The position numbers were made by a program, and so were the translations under genes. The notes below the pieces were generated by a model. That model was not told the DNA's origin. It saw only the letters and a list, made by a program, of their open reading frames with translations, and did not search any database. DNA of 64,000 bases, taken from NCBI RefSeq assembly GCF_015240255.1, contig NZ_CP061205.1:1385501-1449500 (forward strand), in the 5' to 3' direction. Numbering within the stretch: the stretch's first letter is position 1; every line of letters begins with the position of its first letter. Positions 35,959 through 45,235 of this stretch are shown piece after piece. The DNA is from Kordiimonas pumila (GTDB lineage: Bacteria; Pseudomonadota; Alphaproteobacteria; Sphingomonadales; Kordiimonadaceae).

Positions 35959-36813
35959 ATGAATATTGGTATTAAAGCGTTTGTTGGACTTGTTGGCTGT
36001 ATTGGGGCAAGCATGGTTGCTGGCTTTTCTGCCCACGCTGAAGGCGCGTCTATTAAACTTTATGCGCTTGATTGCGGCGAGATTGAAATGCTCGATCTTG
36101 GTCTTTTTTCACGGGAAGGCAAATATGACGGCCAGAAAAACTCTGCTGTGGATACGTGTTTCCTAATTCGGCACCCTGACGGCGACATGCTGTGGGATAC
36201 AGGCTTGCCGGAAGGTTTAAATGCCTTGCCAGAAGGGCTGATTAATGGCCCGTTTCATATCAAGGTACCGGTTAAACTTACTGATCAGCTTCAAGAGCTG
36301 GGCATGACACCTGCGGATATTGAAATTTTGAGCATTTCCCATTCCCATTTTGATCATGTGGGCAATGCAGGCCTGTTTGCCCGTGCCAAGTTTGTCGTGA
36401 ACGCTAATGAATATGATCATATGTTCCGCGATGAAGCCCGTGCAGACGAACAGACATTTGCATCCTATAAGGCGCTGGAAAATGCGAAAACCGTTAAGAT
36501 TACAGATCGCTATGATGTGTTCGGCGATGGCAGTGTGGAGATTATTCCAACCCCGGGCCATACACCCGGCCATTCGTCCCTGCTCGTGCGGTTGCCAAAT
36601 AGCGGCGCGGTTTTGCTCACAGGCGATATGTACCACCTGACCCGCGCACGGGAACTGCGTACAGTACCCAGATTTAATACAGACCCAGAGCAAACACTTG
36701 TTTCAATGGATGTGTTTGAGGATTTGGCGGAAATTGAAAGTGCCCGTGTGGTTATTCAGCATGAAAAGGCTGATTTTCAAGATTTCCCCAAATTCCCTGA
36801 ATATCTTGACTAG
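35959..36813 (+). CDS. Exported metallo-beta-lactamase-fold hydrolase, N-acyl homoserine lactonase-like
   Basis: The 284-residue protein has a signal peptide (cleavage near SAHA-EG). The MBL signature HSHFDH (His128, His130, Asp132, His133) is followed by a metal His in TPGHTPGHSS and the bridging Asp in LLTGDMYHL. The LYALDCGEIEMLDLGLFS start and NSAVDTCFLIRHPDGDMLWDTG are typical of the AHL-lactonase-like branch. It could open lactone rings in the periplasm, including quorum signals, but other substrates are equally possible. GGAGG sits before the ATG. The 234-base upstream gap is AT-rich without a recognisable element. Confidence 0.85.
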   Translation: MNIGIKAFVGLVGCIGASMVAGFSAHAEGASIKLYALDCGEIEMLDLGLFSREGKYDGQKNSAVDTCFLIRHPDGDMLWDTGLPEGLNALPEGLINGPFHIKVPVKLTDQLQELGMTPADIEILSISHSHFDHVGNAGLFARAKFVVNANEYDHMFRDEARADEQTFASYKALENAKTVKITDRYDVFGDGSVEIIPTPGHTPGHSSLLVRLPNSGAVLLTGDMYHLTRARELRTVPRFNTDPEQTLVSMDVFEDLAEIESARVVIQHEKADFQDFPKFPEYLD

Positions 36814-36831
36814 AGCATTTGTAGAATAAAT

Positions 36832-36864
36832 AAAAAAAGCCTTCCAGTTTTGGAGGGCTTTTTT
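36832..36864. terminator. Bidirectional terminator
   Basis: AAGCCTTCCA (36837-36846) and TGGAGGGCTT (36851-36860) form a ten-pair stem with one G-T pair and loop GTTT. It is flanked by an A-run on the left and a T-run on the right, so it can end both the hydrolase gene and the convergent serine hydrolase gene. Confidence 0.85.
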
Positions 36865-36886
36865 GTTTACGGCGTATGTATGCAAG

Positions 36887-38131
36887 CTATTGAGGTGCCG
36901 TAATATGTTGGCGTATGGCAGTTAATAGCTGGTGATTTTCTTTGGCAAAATCGCCGCTGCCACGCTCAGGCCAGTAGCTTAATTTTACAATCACCGTGTT
37001 TGTTTTGGGGTCAACAGAGATAAACTGACCATGAATGCCAACGGCTTCGTATATCTCGGTGCCTAGAAAGGTCCACCACTGGTAGCCATAGCCGCGCGGC
37101 GTACCGGATAGCACTGGATCGCTGCCCGTATAGGTGGTGGATGTCTTCACCCAGTTTGCGGGCACCACCTGTTTGCCGTCTATGCTGCCACCGTTTAGCA
37201 TAAGCTGGCCAATGCGGGCATAGTCAACAAGGGTAGCATTAAAGCCACCGCCTGCAAAAGCCTGCCCCGTGCCGGGTTTACCGTCGAGCATCCAGTAAGC
37301 AGATTTCTGCATGCCTGCGGGCTTCCAGAGCATATCTTCTGTATATTGAGCGAGAGGCACGCCTGTTGCTACCTCAATAACCCGGCCTAAAATGCAGGAT
37401 GTAAGCGTGGAATAGTTAAAGCTTTCGCCTTGGTCACTGTCGCGGTTCAGGCCAAGGGTGCGTATGTCTGTAAAGCGCTTTTCACCGCGAAACAGGGATT
37501 GGTCGGCAAGTATGTTTACATCCGGTGTACCTGTTAGGGTATATTCGCTGTAGCTGGTACCAGCCCGTTGCATCAGCATGTTTTTAAGGGTCACGCCTTC
37601 AAAGGCTGTATCTTTAAATTCGGGCAGATACATATCAACCGTATCATCAAGGCTATTGATAGCGCCTTGTTCAAGCGCAATCCCAAACAGGATAGATGTA
37701 ACAGACTTGGCCATCGACCAGGATATAAAGCGGCTGTCAGGGTTTGAGGCATTTAGATATTGTTCATACAGTATTTTGCCGTCTTTCATGACGAGTAAAG
37801 CATTGGTATGAGTGTGGCGAAGGGCATCTTGCAACCCCATTGTGGTGTTTCCCAGTGTTACACTGAAATCAAGCGATACGGGATCAGAAGCAAGCGGTTC
37901 ACCCGGCAATGCTGCCACGCTGTCCGTGTAGAAGAAGTCATCCATGCTGCGAAAGCTTACAGCGCTGATGGTATAATCTTCCACATGGCGGCGGGCGGCC
38001 ACAATGCCGCCTTCTGCGGTTTCTGAACTATTACTGCCACAGGCTGCTATTATAAGCATAAGGGGCGCTATTATACCCGCTTTTAACATGTGCTTTTTAA
38101 GGTATGTGTGATGGGTGTATGCGTTTTTCAT
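36887..38131 (-). CDS. Serine hydrolase of the beta-lactamase/class C family, lipoprotein
   Basis: The 414-residue protein has a lipobox (LIIAAC, Cys31). The catalytic SxxK is Ser139-Met-Ala-Lys142 in SRFISWSMAKSVTS. The second motif, normally YxN, reads YST (FNYSTLTSC), and the third, normally KTG, reads HGQ (AVGIHGQFISVDP). This fits COG1680-type esterases and amidases rather than true beta-lactamases. It should act at the periplasmic face of the envelope. It is a clear paralogue of the gene just upstream (38151-39419), with 19 bases between them, so the pair arose by tandem duplication. Confidence 0.87.
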   Translation of the reverse strand: MKNAYTHHTYLKKHMLKAGIIAPLMLIIAACGSNSSETAEGGIVAARRHVEDYTISAVSFRSMDDFFYTDSVAALPGEPLASDPVSLDFSVTLGNTTMGLQDALRHTHTNALLVMKDGKILYEQYLNASNPDSRFISWSMAKSVTSILFGIALEQGAINSLDDTVDMYLPEFKDTAFEGVTLKNMLMQRAGTSYSEYTLTGTPDVNILADQSLFRGEKRFTDIRTLGLNRDSDQGESFNYSTLTSCILGRVIEVATGVPLAQYTEDMLWKPAGMQKSAYWMLDGKPGTGQAFAGGGFNATLVDYARIGQLMLNGGSIDGKQVVPANWVKTSTTYTGSDPVLSGTPRGYGYQWWTFLGTEIYEAVGIHGQFISVDPKTNTVIVKLSYWPERGSGDFAKENHQLLTAIRQHITAPQ

Positions 38132-38150
38132 GTGCGGTTCTTTCAGGCTG

Positions 38151-39419
38151 TTAATGCTGTGTTACATAGGTGCGGATAGCATCGAACAGCGCTCTGTTAT
38201 CCATTTCATACTGAAGGCCGCCTTTGTCGGGCCAGTAGCTTAGCTTTACAATCACGGTGTTTGTGTCTGGGTCGACCGAAATATACTGGCCGTAAACGCC
38301 TATAGCCTCGAAAATATGGGTGTCAATAAAGGTCCACCACTGATGCTGGTAACCCCGGTTTTCGATCGGAATAAGCACTTCAGTGCTTTTATAAATAGTG
38401 GATTCTGTAACCCAGCTTTCAGGCACAACCTGCGTGTTGTTTATATAGCCTTTGTTCAGCATCATCAGGCCGATGCGGCCAAAATCACGCAGGACTGCGT
38501 TAAAGCCTCCGCCCGCAAAGGCCTGGCCCTCGCCTAGTTTGCCGTCCAGCAACCAGTAAGCAGGCATTTGCATACCTGCAGGTTGCCACAGGGCTTTCTC
38601 TGTGTAGTTGGCAAGTGACATGCCTGTTGCTTCTTCCACTACACGACCAAGGAGGGAGGCTGTCAGGGTAGAATAGTTGAATACCGCACCCTGTTCGCTG
38701 GTGCGTGTTAGGCCGAGTGTGCTTACATCTGTGAAGCGTTTTTCACCTGTTACCAGCGAATGGTCTTTCAGTATATTTATATGGGAAATACCGTTTGACC
38801 CCATTTCGTCATAGCTGGTGCCAGCCCGCATTTGCAGCATGTTTTTCAGGGTTACATCTTCAAATACGGTGCCTTTTGCCTCGGGTACATACATACCAAC
38901 AGTATCATCAAGACTTTTAATAAGGCCTGCCTCCAGTGCCTTACCCATAAGGATAGAGGTAACAGACTTCGCAATCGACCATGAGATAAAGCGACTATCA
39001 GGGTTTGCGCCGTTTCTATATTCTTCGTAAACAATTTTGCCGTCTTTTATCACCAGAAGGGCATTTGTATCTGTGTAAGTTAGCGCTTCAGGAAGCGACA
39101 TGGTCTTGCCTGCTATGGGTACGCTTATATCCAGCGGCGCTAAAGCGGTAGCGATTGGCTTGCCGGGCTTGGCAGTAACCGGGGCCGTGTTGAAAAACGC
39201 ATCCATACTGCGGAATGAAACCGGGCTTATGGTATAGTCTGCAACATGTTTTCGGGCCATAAACACGTTGGATTTTTCAGAGAGCTCCGGGTGTTCTTGT
39301 GCGGGCGCTGCTGTTACAGTGGGAAGAGCTAAAAGGGCATTCAGTGTTATGCTGTATGCCAGAATATGAAACCATTTTTGTTTTATCTTATGGTGCTTTA
39401 TATACGGTGAAGGCTGCAT
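38151..39419 (-). CDS. Serine hydrolase of the beta-lactamase/class C family, secreted paralogue
   Basis: The 422-residue protein closely matches its downstream neighbour across the whole domain (shared VADYTISPVSFRSMDAFF-like start, ALLVIKDGKI, SRFISWSIAKSVTS, SVDPDTNTVIVKLSYWPDKG). SxxK is Ser148-Ile-Ala-Lys151; YST replaces YxN and YGQ stands where the neighbour has HGQ. Instead of a lipobox it has a basic N-terminus, a hydrophobic stretch and a probable signal-peptidase I site near TAA-AP, so the two copies differ in anchoring. A 14-bp palindrome lies 22 bases upstream of its start codon. Confidence 0.87.
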   Translation of the reverse strand: MQPSPYIKHHKIKQKWFHILAYSITLNALLALPTVTAAPAQEHPELSEKSNVFMARKHVADYTISPVSFRSMDAFFNTAPVTAKPGKPIATALAPLDISVPIAGKTMSLPEALTYTDTNALLVIKDGKIVYEEYRNGANPDSRFISWSIAKSVTSILMGKALEAGLIKSLDDTVGMYVPEAKGTVFEDVTLKNMLQMRAGTSYDEMGSNGISHINILKDHSLVTGEKRFTDVSTLGLTRTSEQGAVFNYSTLTASLLGRVVEEATGMSLANYTEKALWQPAGMQMPAYWLLDGKLGEGQAFAGGGFNAVLRDFGRIGLMMLNKGYINNTQVVPESWVTESTIYKSTEVLIPIENRGYQHQWWTFIDTHIFEAIGVYGQYISVDPDTNTVIVKLSYWPDKGGLQYEMDNRALFDAIRTYVTQH

Positions 39420-39441
39420 TTTATCTCTCCCCTAAATTATC

Positions 39442-39455
39442 CGAACATATGTTCG
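39442..39455. promoter_or_regulatory. Perfect 14-bp palindrome upstream of the serine hydrolase pair
   Basis: CGAACATATGTTCG is a perfect palindrome in the 134-base gap between the hydrolase start (39419) and the LysR stop (39554). It looks like a dimeric repressor operator. It matches 13 of 14 positions of the LexA/DinR box of Gram-positives and also resembles TetR-type sites. No cognate regulator is identified. Confidence 0.55.
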
Positions 39456-39553
39456 TATTTTGTTAAATCAGAAAATTTCGAAAATTTCAAGAGAAACAGG
39501 TTTTTTAGGTTTTACGAACCAGAATTGTGAGTATAGCTTAGCTGGTGAAATAG

Positions 39554-40450
39554 TTAGCGGTGGCCCATCAGAACAGGGCGTTCACCAGATATAAGGTTTG
39601 CCATAAAGTTCCACACACATTCCATATGGGGCATATGGCGGGTATCTTCGTGCATCGTGAGCCATAGTTCACGGGTGATGCTCACTTCGCCCGGCAGCAC
39701 GGTGGTTAGCACTTTCATGCGGTCTGCAAGGTAGCAGGGCAAAAGGGCGATCCCTAGGCCAGATTCAGCAACATTGGCCTGTCCGGTTACGCTGGTGGTG
39801 CGCATAATAATTTTGGGGTCGGGTATGGCTTTATCGAGAAGCTGTAGTTCTGGCAGGGGCTGCAAGTCGTCTATATACCAGATAAAATGATGCTGCCTCA
39901 GGTCAGACAGCTGCACAATAGGCGGGCGCTGCTGTAGGTACGCGGGGGCCGCATATAGCCCAAGTCGGTAATCTCCCAGTTTTTCACTCATTACACGGCC
40001 GTGGTCGTGCCGCGCTAGTGTAATAGCGGCGTCTGCATCGCGCCGGGTAAAGGAAAACTGCCGTGTCTCTGCCACCAGCTCCAGCATAATGCCGGGGTTG
40101 TAGGCATGAAAGTTTTTGCAGTGGCGGGCAAAAAATTGGCTGCCAAATGCTTCCGGTGTGGCAAGGCGGACTACACCGCGTGGCCCTTCTTTTGCGGGGG
40201 TTATGTCATCCATCAGCGCAATGGACTTTGCTTCCATTTCTTCTGCATGAATAAGCAGCCGCCTACCTTCTGCTGTCAGGCTGTATGCCCGGTTGGTGCG
40301 GTCAAACAGAATAATGCCCAGCTTTTCCTCTAGCGCCGTAATGCGGCGGGCAACGGTAGTATGGTCAACCCCTAAATGCATGCCAGCGTGCGATAGCCTG
40401 CCCCTGCGCGACAGCTCTAGAAAATATCGAAGGTCGTTCCAGTCAAACAT
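39554..40450 (-). CDS. LysR-family transcriptional regulator
   Basis: The ATG at 40450 (MFDWNDLRYFLELS) gives 298 residues; the frame extends 31 codons further upstream but that part does not look like a LysR N-terminus. The winged helix spans about residues 3-62 (RRGRLSHAGMHLGVDHTTVARRITALEEKLG), followed by the effector domain with VRLATPEAFGSQF and ESGLGIALLPCYLADR. It is divergent from mmsA across a 249-base gap, the typical layout for a LysR activator of valine-catabolic genes. Confidence 0.9.
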   Translation of the reverse strand: MFDWNDLRYFLELSRRGRLSHAGMHLGVDHTTVARRITALEEKLGIILFDRTNRAYSLTAEGRRLLIHAEEMEAKSIALMDDITPAKEGPRGVVRLATPEAFGSQFFARHCKNFHAYNPGIMLELVAETRQFSFTRRDADAAITLARHDHGRVMSEKLGDYRLGLYAAPAYLQQRPPIVQLSDLRQHHFIWYIDDLQPLPELQLLDKAIPDPKIIMRTTSVTGQANVAESGLGIALLPCYLADRMKVLTTVLPGEVSITRELWLTMHEDTRHMPHMECVWNFMANLISGERPVLMGHR

Positions 40451-40699
40451 ATAAGGTGTACCTGTGTGGCTTGTGTCTGTATTATTTGTGCAAAAATACA
40501 CAAAGTAAAGTGCAAAACTTCTTAGTGACATGCGTATTTTCACAAAGTATGGTCTGGCTCAACGGTAAGCATGTCAGGTAGCCCAAAACTACCCGCCAAA
40601 ATACCTACGGGGAATGGGTGTACCTAACGATACAAACTTATGAAGGCGCTTTGGCCGTAGTGGCAGGGTGCCCAGTGTCATAACTGGTGGAGATAACCA

Positions 40700-42205
40700 A
40701 TGTACGAACGTCATCATTTTGTCGGCGGTAAAGAAGTTGAAGGCACTTCTGGTCGCTTTGGCCCTATTTTTAATCCGTCAACTGGCGAACAGGCTGGCAA
40801 GGTTGCGCTGGCAACCAAGGCTGAAGTTGAAAACGCTATTGCAACAGCAGAAGCTGCTTTCCCTGCTTGGTCTGGCACGTCTGTTGTAAAGCGCGCACGG
40901 GTGCTGCAAGATTTGGTGCAGATACTGTACCGCGAAAAAGATGCACTGGCTGCGGCGCTTTCATCTGAGCACGGTAAAGTATTTTCTGACGCACAGGGCG
41001 ATGTGCAGCGCGGTCTGGAAGTTGCAGAATTTGCGCAGGGCATTCCGCACCTTTTGAAGGGCGAATACAGTGATAACGTTTCAACTGGCATTGATATGTA
41101 CAGCATGCGCAAGCCGCTTGGTGTTGTGGCTGGTATCACGCCGTTTAACTTTCCTGCGATGATCCCCTTGTGGATGAGCTGTGTGGCGATTGCCTGCGGC
41201 AATACTTTCGTGATGAAGCCATCTGAAAAAGACCCAACAGTGCCGCTGATGTTTGCCAAATGCTGGAAAGAAGCTGGCCTGCCTGACGGCGTGTTTAACG
41301 TGATTAACGGCGATAAGGAATCGGTTGATACAATCTGTACTGACCCGCGCGTGAAAGCGGTTTCTTTTGTGGGTTCAACGCCTATTGCTCAGTATGTGTA
41401 CGCAACAGCCACAGCCCACGGCAAACGCTGTCAGGCTATGGGCGGCGCTAAAAACCACATGCTTATTATGCCAGATGCCGACCTCGACCAAGTGGCAGAT
41501 GCGCTTATCGGTGCGGCTTATGGCTCTGCGGGCGAGCGCTGCATGGCGATCTCTGTTGCTGTGCCTGTTGGTAAAGCCGTGGCAGACAAAATGGTTGAGA
41601 TGCTCAAGCCACGTGTTGAAGAACTGAAAGTTGGCCATTCGATGGACCCACTGGCAGAAATGGGCCCGCTTGTAACGGCAGATCACCTTGCGAAAGTACG
41701 GGGTTATATTGACCTTGCAGAAACCGAAGGCTCTGACCTTGTGGTTGACGGTCGTGCGTTTAAATACAACATGCAGGGCTATGAGAACGGCTATTATCTT
41801 GGTGGTACACTGCTTGATAATGTAAAGCCGGGTATGCGGTCATATAAAGAAGAGATTTTCGGCCCAACACTGCAAATTCTGCGGACAGAAAGTTTTGAAG
41901 AAGCGCTGCGTCTGCCATCCGAGCATGAATACGGTAATGGTACGTCTATTTTTACCCGTGACGGTGATACGGCCCGTGAATATGCAAACCGGGTTGAAGT
42001 GGGCATGGTTGGTGTGAATGTGCCAATCCCTGTGCCACTTGCATTCCATTCCTTTGGTGGCTGGAAAGGCTCTGCCTTTGGCGACATTAACCAGCACGGT
42101 ATGGAAGGCGTTCGTTTCTATACCAAAACCAAAACGGTTACATCTCGCTGGCCAACTGGCATTCGTGCTGGTGCAGAGTTTGTAATTCCTACCTTGAACG
42201 GTTAA
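40700..42205 (+). CDS. mmsA: Methylmalonate-semialdehyde dehydrogenase (CoA-acylating)
   Basis: It converts methylmalonate semialdehyde to propionyl-CoA and CO2 with NAD+ and CoA, the final step of valine breakdown. The 501-residue ALDH-fold protein has GVVAGITPFNFPAMIPLWM, FVMKPSEKDPTVP, FVGSTPIAQYVY and the catalytic Cys in GSAGERCMAISVAVPVG. The C-terminal VPIPVPLAFHSFGGWKGS is specific to MmsA. GGAGATAACCA is a strong ribosome site. A terminator follows at once, so it may be transcribed alone under the LysR regulator. Confidence 0.96.
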   Translation: MYERHHFVGGKEVEGTSGRFGPIFNPSTGEQAGKVALATKAEVENAIATAEAAFPAWSGTSVVKRARVLQDLVQILYREKDALAAALSSEHGKVFSDAQGDVQRGLEVAEFAQGIPHLLKGEYSDNVSTGIDMYSMRKPLGVVAGITPFNFPAMIPLWMSCVAIACGNTFVMKPSEKDPTVPLMFAKCWKEAGLPDGVFNVINGDKESVDTICTDPRVKAVSFVGSTPIAQYVYATATAHGKRCQAMGGAKNHMLIMPDADLDQVADALIGAAYGSAGERCMAISVAVPVGKAVADKMVEMLKPRVEELKVGHSMDPLAEMGPLVTADHLAKVRGYIDLAETEGSDLVVDGRAFKYNMQGYENGYYLGGTLLDNVKPGMRSYKEEIFGPTLQILRTESFEEALRLPSEHEYGNGTSIFTRDGDTAREYANRVEVGMVGVNVPIPVPLAFHSFGGWKGSAFGDINQHGMEGVRFYTKTKTVTSRWPTGIRAGAEFVIPTLNG

Positions 42206-42209
42206 ATTA

Positions 42210-42248
42210 ATGGCTTCCATTGGGACATCCAGTGGGAGCCATATTTTT
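42210..42248 (+). terminator. Terminator of mmsA
   Basis: Arms at 42210-42223 and 42229-42242 pair over 14 positions, two of them wobble, around loop GACAT, and ATTTTT follows. It begins five bases after the mmsA stop and separates mmsA from the downstream peptidase gene. Confidence 0.88.
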
Positions 42249-42352
42249 CTAGAGGTAAAACATAATAGTTTTAATAGTTTACAGTGACTTCTGGTTGATA
42301 TGGCAAGGGCAGGCACGCCCGGAAAAATATTCGAAAGCAGGGATTGATTCTC

Positions 42353-45142
42353 ATGAAGATCACTAAACTATTGTTAGGATGCACAGCAGTAGCGCTGTTA
42401 GCTGGCTGCCAGCCGGAATCGCCAACCAAACTGGTGATGGATGAAAAGGCTGAGCCGGGGCTGGATATGGAAATCCAGCTACCATATGAAAAATTCGAGC
42501 TAGCAAATGGCCTGCGTGTGATTGTGCACGAAGACAGAAAAGCGCCTATCGTGGCTGTGGGCATCTGGTATCATGTTGGTTCCAAGGACGAGCCAGAAGG
42601 AAAGACCGGCTTTGCACACTTGTTTGAACATCTGATGTTCAATGGCAGTGAAAATTATAACGACGAATATTTCAAACCGTTTGAGGCTGTGGGCGCAACT
42701 GCGATGAACGGCACAACATGGTTTGACCGGACAAATTATTTTGAAAATGTACCCACCCCAGCACTTGAAATGGCGCTCTGGATGGAAAGTGACCGCATGG
42801 GCCACTTGGTTGGGGCCATTGATCAGGCCAAGCTTGATGAGCAGCGCGGTGTTGTGCAAAACGAAAAGCGGCAGGGCGATAACCAGCCATACGGGCTTGT
42901 TGAATACCGCCAGCTTGAAGGTCTGTTTCCTGTTGGGCACCCGTACCGTCATTCAACCATTGGGTCGATGGACGATCTGAATAATGCTTCTCTTGACGAC
43001 GTAAAAAGCTGGTTCAACCAGTATTACGGTGCGGCGAACACGGTTATTGTGCTGGCGGGTGATATTGATGTGGCAACCGCCAAGCCACTGATGGAAAAAT
43101 ACTTTGGTGATATTGCGGCGGGCCCGGCACTAAAGCAGCATAAAGCATGGGTCCCAACCCGGCTTCATGACACCGTGGAAGAGATGGTAGACCCGTCTGC
43201 CCCGCAAGTGCGTATTTCGCGCAACTGGGCTGTGGCACCGCGCACCACAAAAGATGCAGCTATTCTCAATTTGGCGGCGGATATTCTGGGCGGCGGTAAA
43301 AACTCCCGCCTGTATCAGGCGCTGGTTTACAACAACCAGCTTGCAACCAGCATTAGTGCCAGTATTCAGCCATTTGAACTATCGAGCATGTTTGAAATTC
43401 AGATTGACCTGAAAGAAGGCAGCGACCCTGTTGAGGTTGAAGCCCTTATGAATGCTGAACTGGATAAGTTTTTTGCTTCAGGCCCAACAGCAGATGAATT
43501 GAAGCGCGCTAAAACCAGCTTGCTTGCAAATACCATCCGGGGGCTGGAGCAAATTGGTGGTTTTGGCGGCAAGGCAACAGCACTGGCGCAGGCCGAGCTT
43601 TATGCGGGTGACGCTGGCTTTTATAAAAAGTCGCTCGACTGGATAAACATGGCAACCGCTACAGAAGTACAGACAGCTGCAAATGATTGGCTTGGACAGG
43701 GTTTTTACCAGCTTACCATAAAGCCAGAGCCTAAGTATGCCACGGCGGCAACGGTGGTAGACAGAAGCAAGGGCCTTCCAGCCGTTGGTGAAATGCCAGA
43801 CCTGACCTTTCCTGCCATTGAAGAAACCACCCTTGAAAACGGCATGCGTGTTGTTGTGGCGAACCGCCCAACAGTACCGGTTGTTACCATGGCAATGCAG
43901 TTTGACGCAGGCTATGCAGCAGACAGTGGCAGGCCACTTGGTACAGCAAGCTTTGCGCTTGCAATGCTGGATGAAGGTACAAAATCAAAGTCTGCTCTTG
44001 AAATTTCGGCAGAAGCTGAAAGCCTTGGTGCAAACCTCAGTACAGGCTCTAACCTTGATATGAGCATGGTGAATGTTTCTGCATTGAAGCCAAATCTGGA
44101 TGCCAGCCTTGCGCTTGCGGCAGATGTGGTGCGGAACCCGGCGTTTGACCAAACAGAGATGGACCGCTTGCGCCAGCGCTGGATAGCGGGCATTGGGCAG
44201 GAAAAAGCCCAGCCGGTGCAGCTTGCCCTAAGAACATTACCGCCGCTTCTGTACGGTACAGAACATTCTTACGGTGTGCCTTACACAGGTACAGGCACAG
44301 AAGCCTCAATCACAGGGTTAACCCGCGATGATCTGGTGAAGTTCCACAGCGACTGGATCAGGCCTGATAACGCTACGATCTTTATGGTCGGTGATATTAC
44401 GCTTGATGAAGCGAGAGCGGCGCTTGAAAAAGCGTTTGGCAACTGGCAGGCACCAGCGGCTGCTATTCCGGTTAAAAATATTGGCACGGCAGCAGCCCCT
44501 GAAAAGGGCCGGGTTATCATTATGGATAAACCGGGTTCGCCGCAGTCGCTTATTCTGGCGGGGCACCTGTTCCCGTCAACCGGTGATGAAAACAATCTTG
44601 TACAGGAAATGGCAAACGATATTCTGGGCGGCGAATTCACTAGCCGTGTGAATATGAACTTAAGGGAAGACAAGGGCTGGGCTTACGGCGCTTATACCTT
44701 CACGACAGATGCCAGAGGCCAGCGTATGTGGCTGGTTTATGCCCCTGTTCAAACCGACAAAACCAAAGAGTCCCTAGCAGAACTTGAGAAAGAGTTTACA
44801 GCCTACCTCACAGACAAGCCTGCAACGGACGCGGAATTGGCACGTATTGTCGCCAATCGCATTAACAGCATGCCCGGACAGTTTGAAACTGCTGGATCAG
44901 TGCTGGGTAGCCTGCTGTCAAATGACAGATTTGGCCGCGATAACGACTATGTGCCAAGCCTTAAAGCCAAATACGAAGGCCTACAGATTGATGACATCAA
45001 GAAACAAGCTCTTGAAACTATCAAGCCTGACAGCCTGACATGGCTTATTGTGGGCGACCGCACCCAGATTGAAGCGGGTATCCGTGATCTTGGCCTTGGC
45101 GATATTGAGGTTTGGGACAAAAACGGTAACCGCATCGACTAA
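42353..45142 (+). CDS. M16 family metallopeptidase, lipoprotein
   Basis: From the ATG at 42353 (a TTG nine bases upstream is less likely) the protein has 929 residues. It has a lipobox LLAGC (Cys19), so it is anchored in the envelope. It is a full two-lobe M16B-type zinc protease. The first lobe carries the inverted zinc motif HLFEH (His89-Glu92-His93 in TGFAHLFEHLMFNGS) with a downstream Glu in LDEQRGVVQNEKRQ. The second lobe, from about residue 490, lacks the motif, as is normal. It degrades peptides in the periplasm. It sits inside the valine gene cluster without an obvious metabolic link. Confidence 0.92.
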   Translation: MKITKLLLGCTAVALLAGCQPESPTKLVMDEKAEPGLDMEIQLPYEKFELANGLRVIVHEDRKAPIVAVGIWYHVGSKDEPEGKTGFAHLFEHLMFNGSENYNDEYFKPFEAVGATAMNGTTWFDRTNYFENVPTPALEMALWMESDRMGHLVGAIDQAKLDEQRGVVQNEKRQGDNQPYGLVEYRQLEGLFPVGHPYRHSTIGSMDDLNNASLDDVKSWFNQYYGAANTVIVLAGDIDVATAKPLMEKYFGDIAAGPALKQHKAWVPTRLHDTVEEMVDPSAPQVRISRNWAVAPRTTKDAAILNLAADILGGGKNSRLYQALVYNNQLATSISASIQPFELSSMFEIQIDLKEGSDPVEVEALMNAELDKFFASGPTADELKRAKTSLLANTIRGLEQIGGFGGKATALAQAELYAGDAGFYKKSLDWINMATATEVQTAANDWLGQGFYQLTIKPEPKYATAATVVDRSKGLPAVGEMPDLTFPAIEETTLENGMRVVVANRPTVPVVTMAMQFDAGYAADSGRPLGTASFALAMLDEGTKSKSALEISAEAESLGANLSTGSNLDMSMVNVSALKPNLDASLALAADVVRNPAFDQTEMDRLRQRWIAGIGQEKAQPVQLALRTLPPLLYGTEHSYGVPYTGTGTEASITGLTRDDLVKFHSDWIRPDNATIFMVGDITLDEARAALEKAFGNWQAPAAAIPVKNIGTAAAPEKGRVIIMDKPGSPQSLILAGHLFPSTGDENNLVQEMANDILGGEFTSRVNMNLREDKGWAYGAYTFTTDARGQRMWLVYAPVQTDKTKESLAELEKEFTAYLTDKPATDAELARIVANRINSMPGQFETAGSVLGSLLSNDRFGRDNDYVPSLKAKYEGLQIDDIKKQALETIKPDSLTWLIVGDRTQIEAGIRDLGLGDIEVWDKNGNRID

Positions 45143-45235
45143 TGGTTTTTTAAAGTATCTCGTGGGGCTTTGGCCCTGCGGGAAAGACTATTGTTATATG
45201 GCTGAAGGCTGGGCCAGACTGTTCAGGAGACGAGA

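Noticed and set aside
36887-39419. Antibiotic-resistance beta-lactamases
   Set aside because: The SxxK motif is present, but the YxN and KTG motifs are altered and the sequence fits the broad serine hydrolase family, so a resistance call is not supported.
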